Assembly (NCBI RefSeq): GCF_001026905.1
Contig: NZ_LAQL01000004.1
Coordinates: 186,001 to 250,000, forward strand
Length of the DNA: 64,000 nucleotides
Direction of reading: 5' to 3'
From: Kiloniella spongiae
GTDB taxonomy: Bacteria; Pseudomonadota; Alphaproteobacteria; Kiloniellales; Kiloniellaceae
Part shown: one piece after another, positions 26,607 to 35,720 of the stretch
Layout of the letters: the number at the start of each line of letters is the position of its first letter
Numbering within the stretch: position 1 is the stretch's first letter
Notes under the pieces: model-generated
Databases searched by the model: none
Seen by the model: the letters and a program-made list of their open reading frames with translations, nothing else
Told to the model about the DNA's origin: nothing
Program-made: the position numbers and the translations under genes

Positions 26607-28184
26607 ATGACGAAACAAAATAACAATACGGAATGGGGATGGCTCGACGTCACCTCACCCTTCACCCAAAATGAAGGCTTCTTTGTTGATCAAAACAACG
26701 AGATACACTATTGGCCCACAAAAAGCGGACCCGGGTATAAAATCAGTGAAGAAACTGCTTTTAAAGTCATGGATCAGGGCTTTCAGAATGCTCATTGGCA
26801 AGTAGTTATCATCACGATAACAATATTCGGAATCATGCTTACTTTCAGGTCTTTAGCCGCGTTATTGTATCCTTTTGTTACGGAATATTTTTCCCCAATT
26901 TTTTTCTCAATGACAGTATTAATGATATTTGTCGTAGGGATTATGGCACCTGCCTCACATTATATAGTTCTTGCCCATCGAAAACTGCGCATACTACCTG
27001 AAATCTTAAAACTGCTAACTAATCACGAAGAAATCAATCATTCCCGCCCAAAAGTACAATATTTAAAAACCCTCGGCTGGAGCGGTAGTCGCTTTAAGTA
27101 TTACTGCACACTTTTCTCAATAATTATAGGATTTGGAGGAACATCAGGAGTATTGTTTTTCGCTTCTTTTGAGGGAATTTTCACTGAAAAAATTCTACTT
27201 GGCGAGAAAATCACTTTACTCGCTGGAAGCATAGTATGTTTTTGGATCGTTTTTCTTATCATCAAACGATGCATATATGGTGCCTGGCCAGATGAAGTCA
27301 GACTGTATCAATTTTCAGAGCACCCCGACGAGTTTGTTGAATCTGTATCTCGTCCTCAATCCCGCTGGAAAAGCTTCCTTGAAAAGCTAGACTGGATGAC
27401 TAGTGGGTGGCGGCTTCTTGTTTTTGGAACTCCAGTACTAATCATCGGGATTATTCTTCTCGTTGAAATCATCGCAGAACCTATCACAGTTGAAAACCTG
27501 ACAGTTCAATATGACAAGGCTATATTTAAACCTATCTCAGAATTAGAAGATCTCAGCGTCCCTGAAAAAGTCGTTATAAAATGGCCATCCCCACTCATTG
27601 TATATATGAGTTCACCTGATTCAAATGACCCTAATTCGATTTTAATTCTCGAAGAGATAAAAAGAGTTCTACCAAAATACGCTGAAACTGCAGGGCTTGA
27701 GCTTTACATAACTAATGAACAATCAAATGGTGTCGATCTGACTATTCAAATGTCCCCTGATTTCATGTTCGACCCAAACGGAGATCATCACCCCTATGAT
27801 TACGATGGGCAATATCAAAACGGGCTATTTCTCTCTATGACCGTGAAAATAAGTCCTAAATCGTTTCATCAAATATTGGGAGGCAATTACTTCGGCGATG
27901 GGAAGGCAATCCGCGAAGCTCACCGACAAATGGTAAGTGATATTCTTTTAGCCACATTGGGAGTCCCGAGGTATACAGGAACTGTTACAGATTGGTACGA
28001 AGATAAATCAGGCGAGCGATTATATATGCCCTATGCACTTCTTGCACTGCATTATGATCACCGGGTTAATCCAGGAAAGAATCAGGCAGAAACACTCCCT
28101 GTGATTCGAAAAATAGCCAAAGAATTAGAGGATGCTGAATCTTTTGAAATCTGGTTCAGACGGAAAAACCAGCATACTCAATAA
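26607..28184 (+). CDS. Membrane protein of unknown function, C-terminal region DUF2927-like
   Basis: The 525-residue protein has five predicted membrane helices (about 64-84, 97-120, 165-187, 201-220 and 269-290) and a soluble C-terminal region of about 235 residues after the last helix. The final 100 residues (REAHRQMVSDILLATLGVPR, then ALLALHYDHRVNPGKNQAET) resemble the end of secreted DUF2927 proteins, where a helix with an E-x2-Q-like pattern precedes a LLYDPRLxPGM-type segment. No HExxH is present. The gene is visibly AT-richer than its neighbours and sits between its own terminator and that of cysK, which suggests acquisition. I do not recognise a function. Confidence 0.7.
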   Translation: MTKQNNNTEWGWLDVTSPFTQNEGFFVDQNNEIHYWPTKSGPGYKISEETAFKVMDQGFQNAHWQVVIITITIFGIMLTFRSLAALLYPFVTEYFSPIFFSMTVLMIFVVGIMAPASHYIVLAHRKLRILPEILKLLTNHEEINHSRPKVQYLKTLGWSGSRFKYYCTLFSIIIGFGGTSGVLFFASFEGIFTEKILLGEKITLLAGSIVCFWIVFLIIKRCIYGAWPDEVRLYQFSEHPDEFVESVSRPQSRWKSFLEKLDWMTSGWRLLVFGTPVLIIGIILLVEIIAEPITVENLTVQYDKAIFKPISELEDLSVPEKVVIKWPSPLIVYMSSPDSNDPNSILILEEIKRVLPKYAETAGLELYITNEQSNGVDLTIQMSPDFMFDPNGDHHPYDYDGQYQNGLFLSMTVKISPKSFHQILGGNYFGDGKAIREAHRQMVSDILLATLGVPRYTGTVTDWYEDKSGERLYMPYALLALHYDHRVNPGKNQAETLPVIRKIAKELEDAESFEIWFRRKNQHTQ

Positions 28185-28198
28185 AAGTAAATTTAGAT

Positions 28199-28226
28199 AA
28201 GAACGGCCCCCTAAAGGCCGCTCTTT
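28199..28226 (+). terminator. Terminator after the unknown membrane gene
   Basis: AAGAACGGCC pairs with GGCCGCTCTT (one mismatch) around a seven- to eight-base loop, followed by only a short T-poor tail. It lies 15 bases after the stop codon. Confidence 0.5.
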
Positions 28227-28356
28227 GAATGGCCTTTAATGTACCCGGACAATATTTTCCAAAAAATAACGTCTTAAAGCTACACCTTCACCTAAGCGCA
28301 TGATAACTTTATGCGAAATAAAAAGAAAACCTGCACAAACCCTTTGAGGTACCCCA

Positions 28357-29067
28357 ATGGACTTGCTCTTTTACAAAGATGCTTATCAGAAATCTTGCGA
28401 CGCAACAGTGACCTATTCTGAGAATGGTCAAGTTCGTTTGGATCAAACATTGTTTTATCCTACAGGCGGTGGGCAACCTGGGGACAGCGGCTGGTTAGAG
28501 CTTTCAGATGGCACAAAAAGTAGCGTGATCGAAGCCAGAAAAGGTGAAAGTCACGAAGATGTTGTTCTGCACCTTGAAGAAGGTGCCCTCGCCCCACAGG
28601 TTGGCAGCACGGTAACCGCCTTTCTGGATTGGGATCGTCGCTATGCGCACATGAAAATACATTCCTGTCTGCACTTACTCTGTGCTTCTGTTATTGGTGA
28701 CGTGTCAGGCGGACAAATAAGCGATGTCAAAGGGCGTTTAGACTTTAATCTCCCAGACACAGCAATTGATAAAGTCGCACTAGAAGACAAAATCAATCAA
28801 CTAATTTCAGAAAACCATCCGATAACGCAGGACTGGATTTCAGACGAAGAACTGGATAACAACCCTTCAATGGTTCGGACGATGTCGGTCAAACCACCAC
28901 GTGGATCAGGCAAAATACGTTTGGTCAAGATCGGTGAAGATGTTGATCTTCAACCCTGTGGCGGAACACATGTTAAATCAACGGGTGAAATTGGCCCAAT
29001 CAAAATTGGGAAGGTTGAAAACAAAGGCAAACAAAACCGTCGTATCAACCTGACATTTGCATCATAA
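28357..29067 (+). CDS. Alanyl-tRNA editing protein, AlaX family
   Basis: The 236-residue protein matches the free-standing AlaRS editing domain. It has FYPTGGGQPGDSG (33-45), the zinc ligands H102 and H106 in HSCLH, and C201 and H205 in CGGTH. AlaX hydrolyses Ser- or Gly-mischarged tRNA-Ala in trans. It lacks any aminoacylation domain. The upstream neighbour in many related genomes is cysteine synthase; here the unknown membrane gene intervenes. It is followed 18 bases later by the sulfurtransferase gene, so the two are probably cotranscribed. Confidence 0.9.
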   Translation: MDLLFYKDAYQKSCDATVTYSENGQVRLDQTLFYPTGGGQPGDSGWLELSDGTKSSVIEARKGESHEDVVLHLEEGALAPQVGSTVTAFLDWDRRYAHMKIHSCLHLLCASVIGDVSGGQISDVKGRLDFNLPDTAIDKVALEDKINQLISENHPITQDWISDEELDNNPSMVRTMSVKPPRGSGKIRLVKIGEDVDLQPCGGTHVKSTGEIGPIKIGKVENKGKQNRRINLTFAS

Positions 29068-29085
29068 TACAGAGGGAATACTATT

Positions 29086-29949
29086 TTGGGGGATACCACC
29101 TTGTCTGAAAAATTTAATTCTGTCGTATCAACCGAATGGCTTGCTGATCATCTTGAAGCTCCTGATGTCAGGGTTGTTGATGGCACTTATTACCTGCCCA
29201 ATGAAAATAAAGATGCGCGCATTTTATACCAAGAAGCACACATTCGTAACGCGATTTTCTTTGATATTGATGATATTTCAGACACTGATAATCCCCTCCC
29301 ACATATGATTCCCAGCGATATTAAATTCGCGTCAAAAGTAAGAAAACTTGGTCTGGGCGATGGCAACAGAATAGTTGTGTATGATCAACGAGGGTTGTTT
29401 TCAGCTGCACGTGTCTGGTGGATGTTCCGACTGTTTGGGCACAAGGATGTCGCTGTATTGGACGGTGGCCTTCCGAAGTGGCTCTCAGAACATCGTCCTG
29501 TAGACGACAATACCGTTCATCCCGGTGAACGACATTTTACGCCGCGTTTCAACAGCTTTCTCATTCGAGATAAAGAACAACTTCTACGCAATATAGAAAC
29601 CGGAAAAGAACAGGTTCTGGATGCACGGGCAAGCGGACGATTCAAGGGGGAAGTACCAGAGCCGCGCGCAGGTATTCGCTCGGGTCATATCCCTGATTCG
29701 TACAATCTCCCTTTCACAAATCTTTTTAAAGAAGATGGCACCTTGAAAGCATCTCAAGATATTAAGAGTACATTTGAGAAAGCTGGAATTGATTACAACA
29801 AACCTGTCGTGACATCTTGTGGTTCCGGAGTTACCGCAGCTGTATTGAGCCTCGGCCTGGAACTAACAGGACACAAAAAAACATCGCTTTATGATGGTTC
29901 CTGGTCCGAATGGGGACAGGAAGGTGACACCCCTGTTGTATCCGGATAA
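29086..29949 (+). CDS. sseA: Sulfurtransferase, 3-mercaptopyruvate type (SseA-like)
   Basis: The 287-residue protein consists of two rhodanese domains, the second carrying the active cysteine C245 in SCGSGVTA, the loop sequence typical of mercaptopyruvate rather than thiosulfate sulfurtransferases. It transfers sulfur from 3-mercaptopyruvate to thiophilic acceptors. Translation starts at a TTG (29086): AGAGGGA lies eight bases upstream, and an internal TTG five codons later lacks such a site. No signal peptide is present, so it is cytoplasmic. Confidence 0.9.
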   Translation: MGDTTLSEKFNSVVSTEWLADHLEAPDVRVVDGTYYLPNENKDARILYQEAHIRNAIFFDIDDISDTDNPLPHMIPSDIKFASKVRKLGLGDGNRIVVYDQRGLFSAARVWWMFRLFGHKDVAVLDGGLPKWLSEHRPVDDNTVHPGERHFTPRFNSFLIRDKEQLLRNIETGKEQVLDARASGRFKGEVPEPRAGIRSGHIPDSYNLPFTNLFKEDGTLKASQDIKSTFEKAGIDYNKPVVTSCGSGVTAAVLSLGLELTGHKKTSLYDGSWSEWGQEGDTPVVSG

Positions 29950-30015
29950 CTATTATTATTTTTGAAACACGTATCGCCTATGTTCTGATCTGAGAATATA
30001 AATGCTCTGATCATC

Positions 30016-30055
30016 GGAGGTACAAATATTGATGCTACGAAAATTTAAACAATAA
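30016..30055 (+). other. Possible leader minigene with strong ribosome binding site
   Basis: GGAGG at 30016-30020 is followed by an ATG at 30032 (or TTG at 30029) opening a 7- or 8-codon frame that reads MLRKFKQ and stops with TAA at 30053-30055. The MATE gene begins 26 bases later and has no recognisable ribosome binding site of its own. A leader peptide controlling MATE translation is possible, but so is chance. Confidence 0.35.
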
Positions 30056-30081
30056 AACCATAATCAGAATAAAACTATAAA

Positions 30082-31647
30082 ATGAGCTCGAACACCTCGG
30101 AAAAAGAAACCGGTTCTGAACAGCAAGAAACGATTAATGCCCGTTTTGTAACTGGAAGCATTCTTCGACATGTGATCAATATGACAGCAACAACCTCTGT
30201 TGGTCTGATGTCGATCTTTTTTGTTGAACTGGTTGATATGTATTTCATCAGCCTACTGGGTGAAGAATCTCTGGCGGCTGCAATTGGTTTTTCCGGCGCA
30301 ATAACCTTTTTTATCTTCTCGATCAGCATTGGACTATCGATTGGCTTAGCTGCCGTTGTAGCCAGAGTTATCGGTGCTGGTCAGGGAGATCAGGCAAAAA
30401 GGGTTATATTTAACGGTCTTCTCACTTCATTCGTTATGATGTCCTTTATTGCCGTTCCGGTGTATCTCTACACCGAACAGCTTTTATCCCTAGTTGGGGC
30501 CGAAGGAAAAACGCTAGAGTTCGCAGTAAAGTATATGAAGATCACAGTGATCTCATTGCCTGTCATTTCCATTGGTATGTCGATGGGGGCCGTTCTGCGT
30601 GCCGTTGGAGCTGCCAAAGCATCCATGATCTCAACGGTATTGGCTGGTATTGTTAACATTGTACTTGATCCTCTTTTCATTTTTACGCTGGATCTTCATA
30701 TCGAAGGCGCAGCCTATGCAACCTTGGTTGCCCGTCTCACGATGGCAATTGTCGCAGCATGGGTTCTGGCACGTCAACTTGGGCTATCTGTGTTCAAGTT
30801 CCAGGGTGGATTATCTGGCGATATTTCTTCAATTTCAAAGATCGCTATCCCTGCAGCATTGACAAGTTTGGCGACACCTTTTGCCAACTCTTATGTCACA
30901 ACCTCTGTTGCAGGATTTGGCGCTGATGCAGTTGCCGGTTTGGCAATCATTGGGCGTATCACTCCCTTTGCGTTTGCCGTCGTTTTTGCACTGTCAGCAG
31001 CGATTGGCCCCATTGTTGGTCAAAACATTGGTGCTGTGCAAACGGCACGAGTTAAATCAGCTCTCAATAGTTCGCTTCTTGTCATTTTTGTTGTCGTTTG
31101 TGCCACATCGCTCATCATGACGCTTTTTGCAGACACTATAGCCGCAATTTTTAATGCCTCAGGACTAAGTGCAGAGCTTGTAGTCTTCTTTTGCATCTTT
31201 ACATCGTGGAGCTTTGTATTCAGCGGGGCACAATTCATCGCAAATGCTGCCTTTAACAACATGAACAAAGCAACCTGGTCAACCTTTGCCAACTGGGCAA
31301 AAGCGACAGTTGGTACTATCCCATTTATCTGGTTGGGCGGTGAATGGGCAGGCGCAAAAGGCATAATCGCGGGACAGGCCATTGGCTCTGTTCTTTTCGG
31401 CATTATCACTATTATCGTCGCTTACAAAATAGTAAATAATCCAATTAATCTCACAAAAAAACGTGATGACAGAACACGTTATTTCGGGGCATGGTTACCT
31501 GCAATATTACCTCAATTTGGTTGGCAAAGATTTATGGAAGAAAGATGGAATGCAGACCAGCGTGATGAGAAAAAAATAGATAAGTTTTCAGAGATCAAAT
31601 CAGATATGATCTCTCGAACTAACCATAAATCCAATAGCAAGAAATAG
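30082..31647 (+). CDS. MATE family efflux transporter
   Basis: The 521-residue protein has about twelve membrane helices in two homologous halves, with MATE-type sequences such as LVDMYFISLLGEESLAAAIGF near the start and GADAVAGLAIIGRITPF after the midpoint. MATE proteins export cationic drugs or metabolites using sodium or proton gradients; the substrate is not predictable. The last 60 residues are a charged cytoplasmic tail. The region just upstream of the ATG is AT-rich and lacks a clear ribosome binding site. The GNAT gene follows after 21 bases. Confidence 0.92.
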   Translation: MSSNTSEKETGSEQQETINARFVTGSILRHVINMTATTSVGLMSIFFVELVDMYFISLLGEESLAAAIGFSGAITFFIFSISIGLSIGLAAVVARVIGAGQGDQAKRVIFNGLLTSFVMMSFIAVPVYLYTEQLLSLVGAEGKTLEFAVKYMKITVISLPVISIGMSMGAVLRAVGAAKASMISTVLAGIVNIVLDPLFIFTLDLHIEGAAYATLVARLTMAIVAAWVLARQLGLSVFKFQGGLSGDISSISKIAIPAALTSLATPFANSYVTTSVAGFGADAVAGLAIIGRITPFAFAVVFALSAAIGPIVGQNIGAVQTARVKSALNSSLLVIFVVVCATSLIMTLFADTIAAIFNASGLSAELVVFFCIFTSWSFVFSGAQFIANAAFNNMNKATWSTFANWAKATVGTIPFIWLGGEWAGAKGIIAGQAIGSVLFGIITIIVAYKIVNNPINLTKKRDDRTRYFGAWLPAILPQFGWQRFMEERWNADQRDEKKIDKFSEIKSDMISRTNHKSNSKK

Positions 31648-31668
31648 TGTACGAGAAAGTTTAAGGAA

Positions 31669-32208
31669 ATGTCGACAGTTCCACAGATTGAGGTAACTAT
31701 TTCTTATCTCGAAATGCAAGAGAGGCCCCAAAATTTACTCCTGCAATCTCCACAGGGGAAAAGAACATCACTCATTCGTGCGTACAAACCAACGGTGTCT
31801 TTCTATCGATACCTCTATAACACAATCGGGGAACCTTGGTTATGGTGGGAAAGACGTGTTCTATCTGACGATGAACTATCCCAGATTATTCAAGATGATA
31901 ATGTAGAGATATACGTTCTCTATTACGACGGTGTCCCTGCCGGGTATGCGGAACTTGATCGCCGTAAACCAAGTGAAATAGACCTTGCCTACATGGGATT
32001 AATACCGGACTTTATCGGACAAAAATTAGGCCCTTATCTTCTGTCATCCATTATAGATATTGTATGGTCATACGAACCAACACGCCTAACGGTTAATACC
32101 TGTAGCCTTGACCACCCAAAAGCGCTGGGCGTATATCAAAAATGTGGCTTTAATATATATGACAGAAACGTCAAGACGATCGACGATCCAAAACACAGCT
32201 ACTTATAG
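31669..32208 (+). CDS. GNAT family N-acetyltransferase
   Basis: The 179-residue protein has the GNAT core: a strand with YYDGVPAGYAELDRR, then LAYMGLIPDFIGQKLGPYLL, where the Q-x-x-G-x-G/A-type acetyl-CoA loop is represented by GQKLGP, and the late NTCSLDHPKALGVYQKCGFN strand-helix unit. It probably transfers an acetyl group to an unidentified small molecule or protein. TAAGGA lies immediately before the ATG. It is likely cotranscribed with the MATE gene and is convergent with the next gene (12-base gap). Confidence 0.85.
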   Translation: MSTVPQIEVTISYLEMQERPQNLLLQSPQGKRTSLIRAYKPTVSFYRYLYNTIGEPWLWWERRVLSDDELSQIIQDDNVEIYVLYYDGVPAGYAELDRRKPSEIDLAYMGLIPDFIGQKLGPYLLSSIIDIVWSYEPTRLTVNTCSLDHPKALGVYQKCGFNIYDRNVKTIDDPKHSYL

Positions 32209-32220
32209 GCCAAAAACGAA

Positions 32221-33222
32221 CTAACGCAGCCCATCAACGGTTAAGACGCCGCCTTTTGTGGTCAGTTGATTTGGTCCTCGCTCAAGCATTATATCGCCAT
32301 TATTAAAATGGCGCATATAGATTTCTTCATAGTTACCATAGCTCTGCAGTACCCGATAAAACCAATTATTATCAAGTCCCAAATCCTCACCAAATGAGCC
32401 TTTGACACCAAGTAACTTCTGAAGGTCGGGATTTACTGTTGAAGATGCAATATAGTCAACATTTTGAGAATGAATGCCTCTACGTTCACTTTCTAGCAAC
32501 GCCCCGGTATAGAGACGCACGATTGCCTTCCACTCTTCATCGTCAGACGAAACAAGCATACCCAGATTATTACTTGAAGATATCGAACTTAAAATGAATG
32601 GGGTAGGAAAAATACCGGATACCTTCTTTAGAAAAATAGCCTGCTCAACTCTCGGCAAGGCTACAGCTCGACATCCATGGCTTTTCACAGCCTGCAAGAG
32701 CTCGTCTTCCGTCTTATAACTCAGTACGCCAAAACTGACCTGATGTTTTTGTCCAAATATTGCCAGCTCTGTTTTATCAACCCAATCTAGTGAGCAAATT
32801 TTCTTACCGCTGAGATCCCGAACTTTATAGCCTTTGAACAGAATAGCTATATCAAGGCTATTCACAAAAAGAGACCCGGCATTTACGTGCCCCCCTTGAT
32901 GAGATAACGACGTCCTGTTCGCAAGAGCAACAACATCTACCCGACCAACTGCCAGCTCTTGACCAGCCGCTCTCTGCGTCAGAGAGACGAGTTTAACTGC
33001 CTTGGGATCAGGAAAGAGTGCTAACGCAAGACCTCGACAAAGATCTTCGCCCATATCTTTGACTGGGAACTTTGAAGTCTGGACAACACCGCATCGTAGA
33101 TACCCCCGATCCTCGATATTATCGCGAACATCACCTGCATTGGCAGAACCAGCAAGACCAAACACTCCGCTAGATGCCAGTAGTATGAAAGTTCGGATAT
33201 ATTTGAAAAGATTTCGGCTCAT
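32221..33222 (-). CDS. Orphan AapJ/BztA-like periplasmic binding protein
   Basis: The 333-residue product has a signal peptide (cleavage near SANAGD) and the plan of polar amino-acid binding proteins of the AapJ type: DNIEDRGYLRCGVVQ at the start of the mature protein and the hallmark end LGLDNNWFYRVLQSYGNYEE followed by LTTKGGVL. However, several ligand-loop sequences are changed: the usual RNTTWT-like segment reads ANRTSL, and the region after the signal is shorter. No permease or ATPase gene adjoins. It may bind something else or act as a sensor or scaffold component. Confidence 0.8.
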   Translation of the reverse strand: MSRNLFKYIRTFILLASSGVFGLAGSANAGDVRDNIEDRGYLRCGVVQTSKFPVKDMGEDLCRGLALALFPDPKAVKLVSLTQRAAGQELAVGRVDVVALANRTSLSHQGGHVNAGSLFVNSLDIAILFKGYKVRDLSGKKICSLDWVDKTELAIFGQKHQVSFGVLSYKTEDELLQAVKSHGCRAVALPRVEQAIFLKKVSGIFPTPFILSSISSSNNLGMLVSSDDEEWKAIVRLYTGALLESERRGIHSQNVDYIASSTVNPDLQKLLGVKGSFGEDLGLDNNWFYRVLQSYGNYEEIYMRHFNNGDIMLERGPNQLTTKGGVLTVDGLR

Positions 33223-33278
33223 GCAATTAACAACTCATCAAGAGTTTAAGAAAGGCAAATTGAAATTATTCCCTCAAA

Positions 33279-33683
33279 CTATTTCTTCTCAATCAGTTCG
33301 ATTTTATAACCATCAGGATCTTCAATAAAGGCAATGACCGTTGAACCATGCGCCATAGGGCCGGGTTGACGGGGAATATTTACGCCTTCTTTTTCAAGTA
33401 ATTCACAGGTTTTATAAATATCAGGTACGCCAAGCGCCAAATGCCCAAATCCGTTGCCAAGTTCATAGGCACCCGTTTGATCCCAATTATGGGTAAGTTC
33501 AATAACAGTGTTATTGTCTTCATCACCATATCCAAGGAATGCGAGTGTAAACTTTCCAGATGGATAATCATTTTTTCGAAGCAGCTTCATACCGAGATGA
33601 CGCGTGTAAAAATCAATCGATTTTTCGAGATCTAAAACTCTGATCATTGCATGTAAAAAACGAAAAGACGTATTTTCTGACAT
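33279..33683 (-). CDS. gloA: Lactoylglutathione lyase (glyoxalase I)
   Basis: The 134-residue protein has the four metal ligands in the usual places: H11 in FLHAMIRV, E62 in TVIELTHN, H81 in FGHLALGV and E129 in YKIELIEKK. It isomerises the hemithioacetal of methylglyoxal and glutathione to S-lactoylglutathione. It starts at ATG 33683 with GAGGAAG upstream. It lies after the lpx cluster, 38 bases from the lpxB stop, and could be read from the same transcript. Confidence 0.95.
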   Translation of the reverse strand: MSENTSFRFLHAMIRVLDLEKSIDFYTRHLGMKLLRKNDYPSGKFTLAFLGYGDEDNNTVIELTHNWDQTGAYELGNGFGHLALGVPDIYKTCELLEKEGVNIPRQPGPMAHGSTVIAFIEDPDGYKIELIEKK

Positions 33684-33721
33684 TTTGCTTCCTCAAAAAT
33701 GAAACGTATTTCAATAAAGAA

Positions 33722-34900
33722 CTAATGTTTGGCTTCCGCGATAACTGACAGAATTGTTTTTGCAGCCTTTGTGCTTGGCATATCATCCCCAGCTTTTAAC
33801 ATCACAATAGCCTCTTTGTAGCCACTGATCTGTTCTTCTCTTTTCTCTTTATCATGAAAGAGAGAAGAGAGACGCTCGACCAAATTAGGAACATTACACT
33901 TTTCCTGTATCAGCTCAGGCTGTACTTCCCGATCCAACAAAATATTGGCAAGACTGGCGTATTTTATTTTCAAAAGAAATTGAGCGAGAAAAGCCGTTAG
34001 CGGAGCAACTTTATAGGCGACAACAGTTGGCACTTGATCAACAGCCAATTCCAAAGCGACTGTCCCCGACGCTGCCAGACCAACATCAGAACATTTAAAT
34101 GCCTTATGTTTACCTGTTACACCTTCAATAACACAAACGGGTGTTGGCCAGTTCTCAGTCAATTCATCAATAGCGGGGCGAACATTTTTTACTGTCGGTA
34201 TCACACACTGTAAATTCGGTAGTGTTTTCATTAACTCAGCAACGGTTTCTCTAAAGACAGGTCCAAGTCTTGAAACTTCTCCCCGGCGGCTACCAGGTAG
34301 TACAGTTAGAATCGGTGCTGATGGATCAAGGGAAAGTTCTGAACATATTTGATCTCTGCCAATTCCCGTCAACTGTTCTCCTTCAAGAACAGGATGACCA
34401 ACAAAAGTTGTCGCTAACCCGTGTTTTTCAAAATACGGGGGTTCAAAAGGAAGAAGCGTCAATAAATGATCCAGATACTTGGAAATCTTCTCTGCTCTCT
34501 TTGGCTTCCAAGCCCATACTGATGGCGCAACATAATGGATAAGAGATATAGATTTTCCTTTAAGGCCTTTACTTACTTTTAAACTAAAACCGGGCGCATC
34601 AATAGTGACAAGGGCAGACGGGTTCATTTCAAGAACGTGTTCTTTTGTCTGCTTAATACGCCGTAAAATGTTAGGAATGTGCGGCAGAACTTCGGCCAAC
34701 CCCATCACCGATATCTCTGAAATAGGAAACAGACTTTCCAGCCCCTCAGCGGACATACGTTCACCGCCAATACCGGCAAATCTGATGTTACCTTCCGTTT
34801 CTTCCTTAAGAGCAACCATAAGGCGCGCACCTAATTGATCTCCTGAAGGTTCTCCCGCAATAAGGTAGATTAATGGAACGTCTCTTGTCGTCTCAGTCAT
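33722..34900 (-). CDS. lpxB: Lipid-A-disaccharide synthase
   Basis: The 392-residue glycosyltransferase (GT19) has the N-terminal IYLIAGEPSGDQLGARLM signature and the conserved PSVWAWKPKRAEKI and PGSRRGEVSRL segments. It joins lipid X to UDP-diacylglucosamine, forming the lipid A disaccharide. An in-frame upstream extension reaches 35002, but the ATG at 34900 gives the normal N-terminus and overlaps the lpxI stop by eight bases, as expected for coupling. It is the last lipid A gene of the cluster. Confidence 0.96.
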   Translation of the reverse strand: MTETTRDVPLIYLIAGEPSGDQLGARLMVALKEETEGNIRFAGIGGERMSAEGLESLFPISEISVMGLAEVLPHIPNILRRIKQTKEHVLEMNPSALVTIDAPGFSLKVSKGLKGKSISLIHYVAPSVWAWKPKRAEKISKYLDHLLTLLPFEPPYFEKHGLATTFVGHPVLEGEQLTGIGRDQICSELSLDPSAPILTVLPGSRRGEVSRLGPVFRETVAELMKTLPNLQCVIPTVKNVRPAIDELTENWPTPVCVIEGVTGKHKAFKCSDVGLAASGTVALELAVDQVPTVVAYKVAPLTAFLAQFLLKIKYASLANILLDREVQPELIQEKCNVPNLVERLSSLFHDKEKREEQISGYKEAIVMLKAGDDMPSTKAAKTILSVIAEAKH

Positions 34901-35720
34901 AATCAGCAGGTTCAATACCAATAAGAAACAGCCCTGCCTCGTTGGCAAGTGCAACAACCGCATCCCGGTCGACAACCAGTGCGCCGCCAGCTTCAATGGC
35001 AATGCCTCTCAACCCTGCCTTGATTGCTCTTTTTACCGTTTCAATACCAATCGTTGGTAAATCAGCGCGTCTCTCCTGCTGAGGCTTTTTTAATTTAACC
35101 AAAACACCGCCAGCAGCATCTCGTTTCAAGTCTGCGCAACGATCAATAAGTGCATCGGTTCCTTCAATCGCTTCCACCCCAAGGACGAGCCCTTGTTGTA
35201 CCACAACTGACTGCCCGACATCTACCAAACCCATCATGCGTCCAACTTCGACACCACGTTTTATATCTGCGAGAGCCTGTTCATCGGGAGAGATTTTGCC
35301 ATAGATTTCTTTGGTAGCCAGAAGATCGTGCAAAATATCGTCAACCCCCAAAAGATTAAAGCCTTCAGATTCTAAGGCAGATACAACTGATTTTAATAGG
35401 CCATCATCGCCAAGACTCTTCGCACCAATCTTTGCAAAAAACTGTAAAGCGCGCCAGTCAGGACGTAGTTCTGACATTGACGGCCTTTTAACGGGACCAA
35501 TCATCACAAGATCAGTCACATGTTTTTCTTTTAATTTGGAAATTATTTCGCCAGCAGCACCCAACCGAGACCAGAGATGATCAACGCCAATAACGGTTTG
35601 ATTATCTGTTTGCCCTTTGAAGGCAATGACGAAGAAATCTTGTCCCGTATCTTGGCAAAGTTTAATCAAACGCCGAGGAAGTTCTCCTCCCCCGGCCAGA
35701 ATTCCAAGTTTACAGGACAT
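34893..35720 (-). CDS. lpxI: UDP-2,3-diacylglucosamine diphosphatase LpxI
   Basis: The 275-residue protein belongs to the LpxI family (formerly DUF1009). It has the N-terminal LGILAGGGELPRRL and the C-terminal catalytic domain with GVLVKLKKPQQERRADLPTIG and IEAGGALVVDRD. It hydrolyses UDP-diacylglucosamine to lipid X, the step done by LpxH in enterobacteria. Its position between lpxA and lpxB is typical of alphaproteobacteria. It begins right after the lpxA stop. Confidence 0.96.
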   Translation of the reverse strand: MSCKLGILAGGGELPRRLIKLCQDTGQDFFVIAFKGQTDNQTVIGVDHLWSRLGAAGEIISKLKEKHVTDLVMIGPVKRPSMSELRPDWRALQFFAKIGAKSLGDDGLLKSVVSALESEGFNLLGVDDILHDLLATKEIYGKISPDEQALADIKRGVEVGRMMGLVDVGQSVVVQQGLVLGVEAIEGTDALIDRCADLKRDAAGGVLVKLKKPQQERRADLPTIGIETVKRAIKAGLRGIAIEAGGALVVDRDAVVALANEAGLFLIGIEPADYD

